From: Alteromonadaceae bacterium 2753L.S.0a.02 | GTDB taxonomy: Bacteria; Pseudomonadota; Gammaproteobacteria; Pseudomonadales; Cellvibrionaceae | Assembly: GCA_007827375.1 (NCBI GenBank) | Contig: VISH01000001.1 | Coordinates: forward strand, 558,001-622,000 | Length of the DNA stretch: 64,000 nucleotides | Direction of reading: 5' to 3' | In this document: in pieces, positions 1-8,762 of the stretch | Position numbering within the stretch: position 1 is the stretch's first letter | How the letters are laid out: every line of letters starts with the position of its first letter | The notes under the pieces: model-generated | What the model was told of the DNA's origin: nothing | The model's database searches: none | Seen by the model: the letters and a program-made list of their open reading frames with translations, nothing else | Made by a program: the position numbers and the translations under genes

Positions 1-955
1 AGGGGCTGGCTAGAATGGCGTCAGTAATTTCCTGGAATTTCTGTTCGCTACCCGACGCGTGATAGGCCTTGGCCAGGTTCCAGCGGGTCCAGAAATATTG
101 CACGTCCCCGGTATTTTTATTCTTGGAGAGATTCGCCTGTAAATACTCAATGGCTTTCGCGTATTTCTGCTGTTTTAAGTAGCTTTCACCGAGCTTTTGC
201 AAACCGTTTACCACGACCCAGCGCGTATCAAAATTATCATCTTCTTCGACCAAAGACAGGAGCAGTGACTGCGCCGATTCGAGATCGTTATTTTCAAGAT
301 AATACAACGCCACCTCAAATTTATTACGAGGGTCTTGTAATCCTGCTTCTTTTAAACCGTCGGCCAATTGCGTCGCTTCAGCGAATTTCTCAGCTTTTTT
401 TAAGAGAACAATCCGATAAGTGTTGTAATGTTCAGGTGAAACTTTTTTAAGCTTTTCGAGATACTGCATGCCCTCCTCCTCATCACCACCCGCAATTCCC
501 GGTGCTTCTAATAGAAACGCTGCAGCCGCTATTAGTGCAGCGGGGCTGTTCTCATCTAAGGCGGCAGCCTCGCGGTAATGGGTAATGCAATGCTTGGCGA
601 GCTTGAGCGCTTTGAACATGGATGAGCGTTCTGCCTGATGGCAGTAGATATCACCCGCAATCAAGTGAGCTCTAGAAGATTCAGGTGCCAGCTCCATGGC
701 CTGCGAAATATATTGCAACGCGGTTTCATTTTGACCCATAAAACTATAAATATTGGCCAGGCGTGATAGCGCTGATGTTTTCGTTTCCGGTTGTTTTGAG
801 AGCTCTTGGTAAATCGCAATGGCTTCTTGGTAGCGGGCTTGCAGTAACGTACTCTCAGCTTGCTGTTGCATTGTGGTTACATCCGCCCATGCCGCAGCAT
901 TTATAAACAGTAAGAAAAGAGCAGTAACAAAAGAGTAATTTTTACAAAAATTCAT
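1..955 (-). CDS. Secreted TPR-repeat protein (3' end cut by the window edge)
   Basis: Reading leftward from ATG at 953-955, an open frame continues to the edge of the window, giving about 318 codons without a stop. The first 24 or so residues form a signal peptide (hydrophobic core VTALFLLF, likely cleavage after AAAWA). The rest is a string of helical pairs rich in Ala, Leu and Tyr, with the TPR spacing (for example ALSRLANIYSFMGQ followed by ALQYISQAMELAP) over most of its length. TPR arrays bind other proteins; the partner cannot be seen here. The product is likely exported to the periplasm or outer membrane. The C-terminus lies outside the window, so any extra domain is unknown. Confidence 0.8.
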   Translation of the reverse strand, partial: MNFCKNYSFVTALFLLFINAAAWADVTTMQQQAESTLLQARYQEAIAIYQELSKQPETKTSALSRLANIYSFMGQNETALQYISQAMELAPESSRAHLIAGDIYCHQAERSSMFKALKLAKHCITHYREAAALDENSPAALIAAAAFLLEAPGIAGGDEEEGMQYLEKLKKVSPEHYNTYRIVLLKKAEKFAEATQLADGLKEAGLQDPRNKFEVALYYLENNDLESAQSLLLSLVEEDDNFDTRWVVVNGLQKLGESYLKQQKYAKAIEYLQANLSKNKNTGDVQYFWTRWNLAKAYHASGSEQKFQEITDAILASP

Positions 956-973
956 ACATTCTTCCTTGGAAAA

Positions 974-1672
974 TTAAGCTGTCGTTTTTTGAAGGTGTGT
1001 AACATCCACACCTTTAAGAATTAAGCAACTCGCAAAACTGGTTTCAGCGACTAAACAAACAAGTAATAAGGGCATTACCAGGCCGCTCAATTGCGGTGCT
1101 AGAAGTAGTACAAAGCTATTGATCAAATAACACACCCCCGCACCCGCCAGGCCAAATCCAAACACTTTTGGAACTAGCCTGGCTTTGATCAGAAGAGGCC
1201 CATATAACACACAAGATACGCCGAAAAAGATAAGTGCCAGACCAAAGCCGTAATCGTGCGCATGGACAAAGGTATTTATCAGAGAAACATCGACCACACC
1301 GTGGGGATCAGGTTCCAGCAGCAATAGGGGAAACAGCAGGTTCATCTTGTTGGCAACGGCAACAGCTGTTTGAAATATATTCGATACCAGCGCCACCAAG
1401 GCGAGTGGCCGATTCACGCAGCTCAACAAGCCGTATAAAAAAACGATAACGGGAATGTCGCAAATGTGCATAATTACGTCGGCAATAATACCGACGCGCC
1501 AAAGCCCAGGGTTTTGCGAGATGTTAGCCACAGTTGCTGCCGCATCACCGGGTACAACCATTGAGCCGCGCACAATCACCTGCCCGACGATACCCAAGGC
1601 GATAACCGCGAAGTACGCCAAGCCCACCAAGCGCGCGTAACGCGCAAATGCATTTTGTGAGTTCGCCATCAT
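974..1672 (-). CDS. DUF4386-type integral membrane protein
   Basis: 232 residues with about six hydrophobic segments. The order of motifs (an N-terminal segment starting near RYARLVGLAYF, a central NKMNLLFPLLLLEPD stretch, then AHDYGFGLALIFFGVSCVLYG) matches the DUF4386 membrane family, whose function is not established. The start overlaps the stop of the upstream gene (1669-2112) by four bases in an ATGA arrangement, so the two are almost certainly translated together. The pair may form a two-component membrane complex, but nothing in the sequence names a substrate. Confidence 0.7.
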   Translation of the reverse strand: MMANSQNAFARYARLVGLAYFAVIALGIVGQVIVRGSMVVPGDAAATVANISQNPGLWRVGIIADVIMHICDIPVIVFLYGLLSCVNRPLALVALVSNIFQTAVAVANKMNLLFPLLLLEPDPHGVVDVSLINTFVHAHDYGFGLALIFFGVSCVLYGPLLIKARLVPKVFGFGLAGAGVCYLINSFVLLLAPQLSGLVMPLLLVCLVAETSFASCLILKGVDVTHLQKTTA

Positions 1673-2112
1673 GATTCACCCCCGGTGGAATCCAGGCGGA
1701 CGCCAAACCATGGCTCCCGCAGGCGTGGCTGGTAGCTGTGATAGAGATACTTCCAGGGGAGCACCAGCGGCACGGTCACCAGGCCAACAGCTACCGCAAC
1801 GGCCGACTCCTGAGCGTAGCTGTCCAGGCCACCATCCAGCCACATGCGCAGGGCAAAGTTAAACATCCAGATCGTCTTCCAGGTGAGCTCCCAAAGCAGG
1901 ATAGGGAGCATTTTCGTCGGGAACAGAATTCCGACGCCGGATAGCAACATCAATGCCCCCAGCATGGATGCCACTACGGTGTTGGCGTCGGCAATATTGT
2001 TTTCTGGAAATACAATAAGCGGCAGAATGGTAAGCGCGTTACCAAACACAATGAATAGATACATCACCCTCAACAGGGTTACCCGGGTGGGCGAAAGTGT
2101 GTAAGTCGTCAT
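1669..2112 (-). CDS. Small integral membrane protein, unknown function
   Basis: 147 residues with four predicted membrane segments (near residues 12-32, 45-65, 72-90 and 100-122). I do not recognise a characterised family. It is first in a two-gene leftward operon; its TGA overlaps the ATG of the DUF4386 gene. A 156-bp gap separates its start from the divergently read AraC-type regulator at 2269, so that regulator may control this pair. That control is inference from divergent orientation only. Confidence 0.6.
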   Translation of the reverse strand: MTTYTLSPTRVTLLRVMYLFIVFGNALTILPLIVFPENNIADANTVVASMLGALMLLSGVGILFPTKMLPILLWELTWKTIWMFNFALRMWLDGGLDSYAQESAVAVAVGLVTVPLVLPWKYLYHSYQPRLREPWFGVRLDSTGGES

Positions 2113-2268
2113 AGAGTTTCACTCGAATAAGGTCGGATTTGGGCAAGCCACTGGGTGAACACAACAGAGTGCGACCCCTGTGAATGAGGCTTCATTGTGG
2201 GAATTTAGTGTGTAGAATTCGTCGCGAATGCTGGTTTTTCGTAAATCAGTACAATTTTTTTTGGGTTT

Positions 2269-3468
2269 TTGTCAATTTTTGATCAATTTGAGGGTCGTTC
2301 GTTGCAGTTTTCACCACGTGACATTGTTGTACTGTTCTCGGGGTTTCTCGGCATCTTGTTGGCCGCCTATTTACTGCGGCACCCGGGCACCAACAAACGA
2401 GCCAGCCAATGGCTGGCTTCCTTTCTGCTGCTGCAGGGTTTATTGCTGCTGGTAACTGTCTTTTTGTACCGTCACATTCTGTATTTGCACTGGGAGCAAA
2501 CCTTTCGCGGCCTGTTCTATCTGGAAAGCACCCTATTAGCTCTGGATGGTATCTTCTTATACGCCTATTGTTCGGTGTTACTGCTGAAGCGTTCATTTAC
2601 CTGGCAGAAGCTGCTAATCCATCTGGGCCTAACGAGCATCGCTGTTGCAGTGAGTCTGTACATTTATACCCAGAGTGATGTGATGAGCTACTTCAACCCC
2701 ACGGCAAGTGATCGCTCAGTGTCAACCGGGCTCGGTTATTGCCTGATGCAAGCGGTGCGCGCCGGCTATGGCTTACTCTGCTTACAACTTCTGGGTCGTT
2801 ACCGAGCACGCATGAGCCAGCAGTTTTCAAACCTGCAACAGCGCGATGTCACCTGGGTGTTTAGTGTCATCAAAGGGTTTGCAGCCTATCGAATTGGCTG
2901 GTTGCTGTTTCACGGCTACTTTACCGCTGCCGCGTTCTATTCCTGGAACATGCTGGATTACAAATGGTGGGTTGGTGGCGGACTGTTCTTATTAGATTTC
3001 AGCTGGCTCATCATGAATATTGGCCTACTCTACTTTGGGCTTAAGTATTCGCCCGGTTTCCTGAGCCTCGCCTACGATCAGCCCAGTGCCAGCCCTACAC
3101 GACCAGAGGTGGATCACGCTCTCATTCAAAAGCTGGAAACCAGCATGACGGAGTCGCGCCTGTTTGCCGATCCGGATCTGCGCCTGGATGACCTGGCAGC
3201 AAAACTCCGCTGCCCAACACGTACGGTATCCGCAACGATTAACGAGCACTACCAAACTAACTTCTGCGAATTTATAAACCGCTACAGAATCGATGAAGCC
3301 AAGCGCTTGCTCGGCAATGAAAAGCGCATGAGCGTTTTGGATATTTCTCTCGAAGTGGGATTTAACAGTAAATCGGCCTTTAATCGCGCGTTTAAAAATT
3401 CCACGGCGATGACGCCGCTGGCGTATCGAAAACAGATTCAAAGTGATAATTTACAGATACCGGCATAA
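2269..3468 (+). CDS. AraC-family regulator with an N-terminal multi-pass membrane domain
   Basis: About 399 residues. The first 250 or so contain seven hydrophobic segments, and the last 100 carry an AraC-type double helix-turn-helix (roughly 290-390, with LDDLAAKLRCPTRTVSATIN and the signature DISLEVGFNSKSAFNRAFK). This is the build of membrane-embedded AraC sensors that respond to small molecules. The longest frame opens with TTG at 2269 and has no clear ribosome site, so the start is uncertain by a few codons. It is divergent from the membrane-protein pair at 974-2112, its most likely target. Confidence 0.8.
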   Translation: MSIFDQFEGRSLQFSPRDIVVLFSGFLGILLAAYLLRHPGTNKRASQWLASFLLLQGLLLLVTVFLYRHILYLHWEQTFRGLFYLESTLLALDGIFLYAYCSVLLLKRSFTWQKLLIHLGLTSIAVAVSLYIYTQSDVMSYFNPTASDRSVSTGLGYCLMQAVRAGYGLLCLQLLGRYRARMSQQFSNLQQRDVTWVFSVIKGFAAYRIGWLLFHGYFTAAAFYSWNMLDYKWWVGGGLFLLDFSWLIMNIGLLYFGLKYSPGFLSLAYDQPSASPTRPEVDHALIQKLETSMTESRLFADPDLRLDDLAAKLRCPTRTVSATINEHYQTNFCEFINRYRIDEAKRLLGNEKRMSVLDISLEVGFNSKSAFNRAFKNSTAMTPLAYRKQIQSDNLQIPA

Positions 3469-3646
3469 AACCGCAGACTATTTTTTGCAATAAAGCTGTC
3501 ATGTGCTGCGCACACCCGGCGACAGCAGGCCAGAAGAGATTATTTAATACACATCAACCCACAAGCGGCTACACTCGGTTACAATAGCACCACTAATCCA
3601 CTCCAGCCCTTTGGGCTGAATCAGTTATACCTCCGAGTTTTATTCC

Positions 3647-5311
3647 ATGAGCGAAGTTGCATTATCGATACTGGTTTTATCAGTAGTCGCGGTTATTGGT
3701 CTTTGGCTGGGCAACCTTAAATTTAAAGGTATTGGTCTCGGCATTGGCGGTGTGTTGTTCGGCGGTTTGTTCGTCGGCCATTTTACGGCAAAATACGGCT
3801 GGCACCTGGACGCAGACGCACTCCATTTTATTAAAGAATTTGGGCTTATTCTGTTTGTTTACACTATTGGAATTCAGGTTGGCCCCGGTTTTTTTGCCTC
3901 GTTAAAAAGCAGTGGCTTAAGGTTAAATGCCTTAGCAGCTGCCATTGTGATTCTTGGCGGTGTAACGGCCATCTGCCTGCATTTTATATTTGATTTACCC
4001 CTGAATGTGTTTCTCGGTATTTACTCTGGTGCGGTAACCAATACGCCGTCGCTGGCCGCCGGTCAGCAAATTCTCGGCGAACTGGGCATGGATTCCAACG
4101 CAACTGCGTCTCTGGGGCTGGGTTACGCCATGGCCTACCCCTTTGGGATTTTGGGAATCTTATTGAGTATGTGGGCGGTGCGCATGCTGTTCCGCGTGAA
4201 CATTGACGCTGAAGTTGAGGCCTTCGACAAAGGTAGCAGCGGCCAGAAAAGTTCTATCGCTTACGCCAATGTGCTTATCGAAAACAAAAATCTATCCGGG
4301 CTGCCACTTTCAGAATTAGTGACCTTGATTAGCGAAGAGGTGGTTTGCTCGCGTTTAAAATCCGGTGGCGAATTGCGGGTACCCATGCCCGACACCGTTC
4401 TGCACGAGGGCGATATTATTCGCATCGTAGCACCCAACAGAGCCGAATTGCGCAAGGCCGTTACAATTATTGGGAAGGAAGTGGAAGACTCACTCACCAC
4501 CAAAGGAACCGGATTTCGCAGTGATAGGGTGGTTGTAACCAATGAACAAATTCTCGGAAAAAAACTTTCCGAAATCGATTTAAAACACAAATACAATGTG
4601 GTGATTTCACGACAAAACCGGGCCGGCGTTGAGCTGGTTGCCAACAAAGATTCGGTCTTGCAATTTGGCGATATCCTCAACATTGTGGGCGACAACAACG
4701 ATATTGAAAAAGTCAGCAAGTTATTGGGTAATGTTTCCAGCAAACTCAACCATGTACAAATGTTGCCAATTTTCGTGGGTATTGGTTTGGGTGTGCTCTT
4801 GGGTTCGATACCCATTCACATTTCCGGTTTACCCGCCCCACTTAAACTCGGCTTAGCCGGTGGACCATTAATCGTTGCCATTATCCTGGCTCGAATCGGC
4901 AGCATTGGTCGCGTTTATTGGTTTATGCCCCCCAGTGCTAACCTGGCATTACGCGAAATAGGTATTGTGCTGTTTCTTGCTGTGGTCGGCTTAAAATCTG
5001 GCGCGCACTTTTTGGATACCCTGGTAAACGGCGACGGCCTCAGCTGGATGGGTTATGGCATTATTATCACACTGCTGCCTCTGCTTCTGGTTGGTGGCAT
5101 TGCCCGCTGGCTGTTAAAAGTAAATTACCTTTCGGTGTGTGGTCTAATGGCCGGCTCTATGACAGATCCACCCGCACTGGCATTCGCCAATGCCATACAC
5201 TCCACTAGCGGCGCATCGGCGCTGGCCTATGCTACGGTTTACCCGCTGGTAATGTGCCTGCGAATTCTTTCGCCGCAAATTATTGCAGTACTGCTTTGGG
5301 TTGCGGTTTAA
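3647..5311 (+). CDS. yidE: YidE/aspartate-alanine exchanger-family transporter
   Basis: 554 residues, matching E. coli YidE over its full length. Both halves carry the family's membrane segments: the first includes GLGIGGVLFGG and FVYTIGIQVGPGFFASL, the second MLPIFVGIGLGVLLGSIP and GSMTDPPALAFAN. Between them lie two RCK_C/TrkA_C-type cytoplasmic domains at about residues 200-285 and 290-370 (VVVTNEQILGKKLSEID, LQFGDILNIVG). The substrate of YidE is not established; relatives exchange aspartate and alanine. The ATG at 3647 fits the E. coli start. It is a single gene facing a convergent neighbour. Confidence 0.93.
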   Translation: MSEVALSILVLSVVAVIGLWLGNLKFKGIGLGIGGVLFGGLFVGHFTAKYGWHLDADALHFIKEFGLILFVYTIGIQVGPGFFASLKSSGLRLNALAAAIVILGGVTAICLHFIFDLPLNVFLGIYSGAVTNTPSLAAGQQILGELGMDSNATASLGLGYAMAYPFGILGILLSMWAVRMLFRVNIDAEVEAFDKGSSGQKSSIAYANVLIENKNLSGLPLSELVTLISEEVVCSRLKSGGELRVPMPDTVLHEGDIIRIVAPNRAELRKAVTIIGKEVEDSLTTKGTGFRSDRVVVTNEQILGKKLSEIDLKHKYNVVISRQNRAGVELVANKDSVLQFGDILNIVGDNNDIEKVSKLLGNVSSKLNHVQMLPIFVGIGLGVLLGSIPIHISGLPAPLKLGLAGGPLIVAIILARIGSIGRVYWFMPPSANLALREIGIVLFLAVVGLKSGAHFLDTLVNGDGLSWMGYGIIITLLPLLLVGGIARWLLKVNYLSVCGLMAGSMTDPPALAFANAIHSTSGASALAYATVYPLVMCLRILSPQIIAVLLWVAV

Positions 5312-5400
5312 GCCCTTTTAGCCACGCTCCCCTCAGGTGGACTGCACGCGGTATTGGTGCAGCCACCTTCTCACCACCTTTCAGCATTTGCATGAATCGT

Positions 5401-5430
5401 AAAAACAGGCCCTTTAGTCCAGAGCCTGCT
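5401..5430 (-). terminator. Intrinsic terminator for the CxxCH protein gene
   Basis: Read on the minus strand, the sequence forms a stem from AGGCTCT and AGGGCCT-type arms (plus strand CAGGC...GCCTG) followed by a run of five T. It lies just past the stop of the leftward gene 5449-6891. The stem is imperfect. Confidence 0.5.
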
Positions 5431-5448
5431 AACACTAACTAAACGCAA

Positions 5449-6891
5449 TTAATACGCACAGCAACCACATACCGTCATGGGCAGCTGCGCACCGGTTTTG
5501 GCATTCTGATTCGTCCACTGACCATTCCACTTTAAGCCGGCACCGCTACAACTCCCCGGACAAATCTGCTCGGCCTGCTGTTGATTGTTAATCAGCGACG
5601 TCGCGGTCACGTCTTTACATTGCCCTGTTATCACATCATCGAATATATGACTCAAACCAGCGTTAGTCGCTGTGTTACTGGAAGTTGCAGAATAATTGTG
5701 ACACCCGAAACAATTCACCGAGCTACCGGCCGTACCCGACTGCCCCTGAAATTCCGTTTCCATGACCGTATTCGCCAACTCCAGAGAACCGCGCTGGTTG
5801 CTTGAATCGCTGGAACCCTTGGCAATGTCACTTACCCACAGTGCGCCAGTAAAGCGATATTCACTCCATATTTTCAAAGATTTGGGCAAGCCACTTGCTG
5901 CAAAAATGGTGTCCATATTGGTATTTAATTTTTCGACCAAGGCAACGTTTAAACCGTCCGGCGTGTCGATACCCTGCCCCGCCAGAGTTCCATATTTAAA
6001 TTCCTGACAAATATCGTTGGGCTTGGTGCCGCTTGGCAAGGTGATACTGGTTGATTTAAGCGTTTTATTGAGGTTGATACAGGAACTCATATTTTGAGCA
6101 CAATTGGCGCTGGTAAAATCATACCCAGTCTGTTGGCCATTAATCGCATCGCACTCAACTGCATTACCTTTATGATCCATAGTAATCCATACCATTTCAG
6201 GGTGATTATCCGCCGCAACCACGATATGCCAGCCAATAAGCCCCAAGGTATAATTCTTGCCGTTAATTTTCGCCTTAGTGGTGTAGTAGTCTGATTTTTT
6301 ATCTTTCTTGGTAAGTATGCGCCACGCCATTTTTAGTTCTGCGGTTTTCCCAGGAAAATTATTCGCCAGCTGTATTTTTTTATAATCGCAAAGATTTTTT
6401 GAAAAGCGTACTTCATAAAAGACCACGTTGCCCTGCTGATCATAAATCGCATACACACCTCCCGCCTGATCGATTCGTTCCGGTAAAACAAATTCGCCAC
6501 CGGGATCACTCGATTTTACGGTACGCAAATTAAAGGCATTTTTAGGAAACTCGGCATCGCAGGAATTTGTACCCGCTGTTTCCAGCAAAGGGTACTGTTG
6601 CGGGTCTTGCCAATTGGCGATTTTTTTATTGTTAGCTGACGGTGAGATTAAATACAAAAACCAATCTTGCGCGAACTGATAAAACTCGCAAAATTCCGGC
6701 GAACCCGTCACGGGATTGTTGGCGATGCTGGCAGGTAGCGAACTATAAGCCGTGTTCCACCAGCTACCCGATTTGGTAAATTTACAGTCTGCCACTTGTT
6801 GTTGGTTGGAAAGTTTGGCTGCTGCGGCCCAGTGTGATAAGCCTAGAGTCATACACACTAACAGCAAGATTTGAGTCGATATTTTTCGCAT
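5449..6891 (-). CDS. Secreted protein with one CxxCH haem-binding motif and a Cys-rich C-terminal module
   Basis: 480 residues with a signal peptide (about 1-24, cleavage near AAA-K). A single CFGCH motif near residue 390 would bind one c-type haem. The last 40 residues contain CPGSCSGAGLKWNGQW and end in TVCGCCAY. The WNGQW...CGC pattern recalls the short mannan-binding (MVL-like) lectin module, though I cannot test that here. The body shares no motif I know. The product is probably periplasmic or extracellular and redox-active. The gene stands alone, convergent with yidE. Confidence 0.6.
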   Translation of the reverse strand: MRKISTQILLLVCMTLGLSHWAAAAKLSNQQQVADCKFTKSGSWWNTAYSSLPASIANNPVTGSPEFCEFYQFAQDWFLYLISPSANNKKIANWQDPQQYPLLETAGTNSCDAEFPKNAFNLRTVKSSDPGGEFVLPERIDQAGGVYAIYDQQGNVVFYEVRFSKNLCDYKKIQLANNFPGKTAELKMAWRILTKKDKKSDYYTTKAKINGKNYTLGLIGWHIVVAADNHPEMVWITMDHKGNAVECDAINGQQTGYDFTSANCAQNMSSCINLNKTLKSTSITLPSGTKPNDICQEFKYGTLAGQGIDTPDGLNVALVEKLNTNMDTIFAASGLPKSLKIWSEYRFTGALWVSDIAKGSSDSSNQRGSLELANTVMETEFQGQSGTAGSSVNCFGCHNYSATSSNTATNAGLSHIFDDVITGQCKDVTATSLINNQQQAEQICPGSCSGAGLKWNGQWTNQNAKTGAQLPMTVCGCCAY

Positions 6892-7433
6892 TTTAAATTT
6901 CCTTTATAAAATTATTGTTGGCTTGGGGGAACGATTGCGACAACTGATAGGTATAGCTCAGCGCCATTGCGTGCAAAGCCAATAAACTCAAAAAGAGAAA
7001 ATAATGACGTCGGGTATTGATGACTGGCGCAGAATCTCGCTGATCTTAAGCTTAGAACGCTTGTTTAGCTACGTAGTTAAAGCAGGAACAAGTGTGTGCA
7101 AAGCAATTGTTTGGAAGATTAGGCAATAAATTTTAAACACCAGGGGCGCTTCGTATACATTAAAATAGATACAATTTACACCAAGCTAATACGCCAAATG
7201 TTGCGACAGACAGTGCGCCTTGGCGCCTACAACTTGCGGAGTGTTAAGCAGTTTTTATAGGTAATACGTGTCATCTTGGTTTTGGTAGTTGAGTTACACG
7301 CGAACCATTGTTACATTCCGGCTCGCTGCTACATTCCAACTCGCTGCTACATTACGAATCGCTTAAACCAGGACAAAAATCCTGGCAAGTAGTATCAGTT
7401 AATCATTAAGCATCATTTAAATGCGCATTAAGT
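6892..7433. other. 542-bp intergenic region between divergent genes
   Basis: No open frame of convincing length. It must hold the promoters for the leftward CxxCH gene and the rightward AraC gene. The only internal structure I see is the short repeat at 7310-7363, described separately. Confidence 0.6.
7310..7363. repeat. Three short tandem copies of an 18-bp unit upstream of the AraC gene
   Basis: The unit reads CATTCCAACTCGCTGCTA with small changes; the third copy is incomplete. It ends about 70 bp before the AraC start, a reasonable place for repeated operator sites, but binding is inference. Confidence 0.45.
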
Positions 7434-8588
7434 ATGAAGACTTTTTATACAAAAGCGGGCTTCGTTACATTTCTCGTGTTGGCTATAGCGCTGGCAACGC
7501 TTTTCTTGGTGCTATCAACACTGCGAGACCCACTGTTACCTTCAGCTAACAGCAAATACGCACACGATGTGTTTGTAAGCACAGACGCCCCAGATGGCGG
7601 CTCCTCCCGTATTGTAATGCACAACACTGCAACAGAATTGCAATACAACTACCATCTCGCTGAAGGTTATCAATACCCCTACACCAGCATTACTCTGGGT
7701 TTTGGAGAGACTTTGGTTGACTGGAGTATGTATCGGAACTTAGAACTTACGGTGGCGTGTGACCCGGCGAATGTTCTCATGTTAACTGTGCACACCTTCG
7801 ACAACGAGGTAACCAAACCTGATAATTATTTGAGCTATCGTCGTGCGCGAACGACGTTTTCGTGTGCTCCAAAATCACAAACGGTGAGCATTAATTTACA
7901 AGAACTGGCAACACCAAAATGGTGGCTGATGCGCTTTGAATTACCCTTAACACAACGCGACTACGATTTAGCTAAGGTGTTCGAGCTTGCCATAGAGAAT
8001 TCCAGCCAAAGCCCACTTCACACTGACTCCCAGGTACAGATTACAGAGGCGACGCTGGTGGGGAGTGATTGGCACTATATCCTTGCGGCCATTATCGTCG
8101 CCGGCGTGGTTACACTGGTATCGCTTAGAGTTTACATAAAACAACAGTGGCTTAAATTGCGCAGCGAACTGCGTCGAAAAATTGAGCAGGAAAATATAAT
8201 ACAAAATTACCAGCCCGTAGCAACAAGCTGTAAAAGCGATCGCGCGCGCAACGCGGTGCTGGAATTTATGGCAACACAGTATGCCAACCCCGACCTTAAT
8301 CTGGAATTCACTACCCGCTCCCTGGGCATCAATCGCATAAAAATCAACGATATATTGCGCGAACAGCAAGGCCTTACCTTCAGCGGCTACCTCACTAAAA
8401 TACGCCTCACCGAAGCCGCCAGGCTGCTGCGCGAGAAAAAAGCCAGTGTCGCCGAAATTGGTTTTATGGTGGGTTATAAAAACGCCCCCTACTTTAACCA
8501 AATGTTTAAAAAAGAGTTTGGGTGCACCCCCAACGCCTATAGAAAAGCCATGTTGCATCCACGGGCCTCTGAAGCTCAGAACGGCTGA
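7434..8588 (+). CDS. Membrane-anchored AraC-family regulator next to a cellulase gene
   Basis: 384 residues. A membrane segment at about 8-30 is followed by an extracytoplasmic region of about 180 residues, beta-rich in appearance, and a second membrane segment at about 208-230 (YILAAIIVAGVVTLVSL). The cytoplasmic end carries an AraC helix-turn-helix at about 280-375 (LNLEFTTRSLGINRIKINDIL; VAEIGFMVGYKNAPYFNQMFKKEFG). The outside domain may sense a sugar or glycan. The gene sits 174 bp upstream of the GH5 cellulase in the same direction, so control of that enzyme is likely but unproven. ATG at 7434 follows an A-rich leader without a strong ribosome site. Confidence 0.78.
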   Translation: MKTFYTKAGFVTFLVLAIALATLFLVLSTLRDPLLPSANSKYAHDVFVSTDAPDGGSSRIVMHNTATELQYNYHLAEGYQYPYTSITLGFGETLVDWSMYRNLELTVACDPANVLMLTVHTFDNEVTKPDNYLSYRRARTTFSCAPKSQTVSINLQELATPKWWLMRFELPLTQRDYDLAKVFELAIENSSQSPLHTDSQVQITEATLVGSDWHYILAAIIVAGVVTLVSLRVYIKQQWLKLRSELRRKIEQENIIQNYQPVATSCKSDRARNAVLEFMATQYANPDLNLEFTTRSLGINRIKINDILREQQGLTFSGYLTKIRLTEAARLLREKKASVAEIGFMVGYKNAPYFNQMFKKEFGCTPNAYRKAMLHPRASEAQNG

Positions 8589-8762
8589 TGTCGTAATCTG
8601 CAATATCTCTTTCAAATTCTGTTATTTTTTATAAAACCCCACCCTCATTCAAAATAATTCACGCCCGTTGCGGTAATCATTGCGAGGTCTCTTAGGTGCG
8701 TCTGCGTCGCACCTATCACCACAGGAGTCCCCAATACATTAACAACGCACGAGGCGCGAAAA

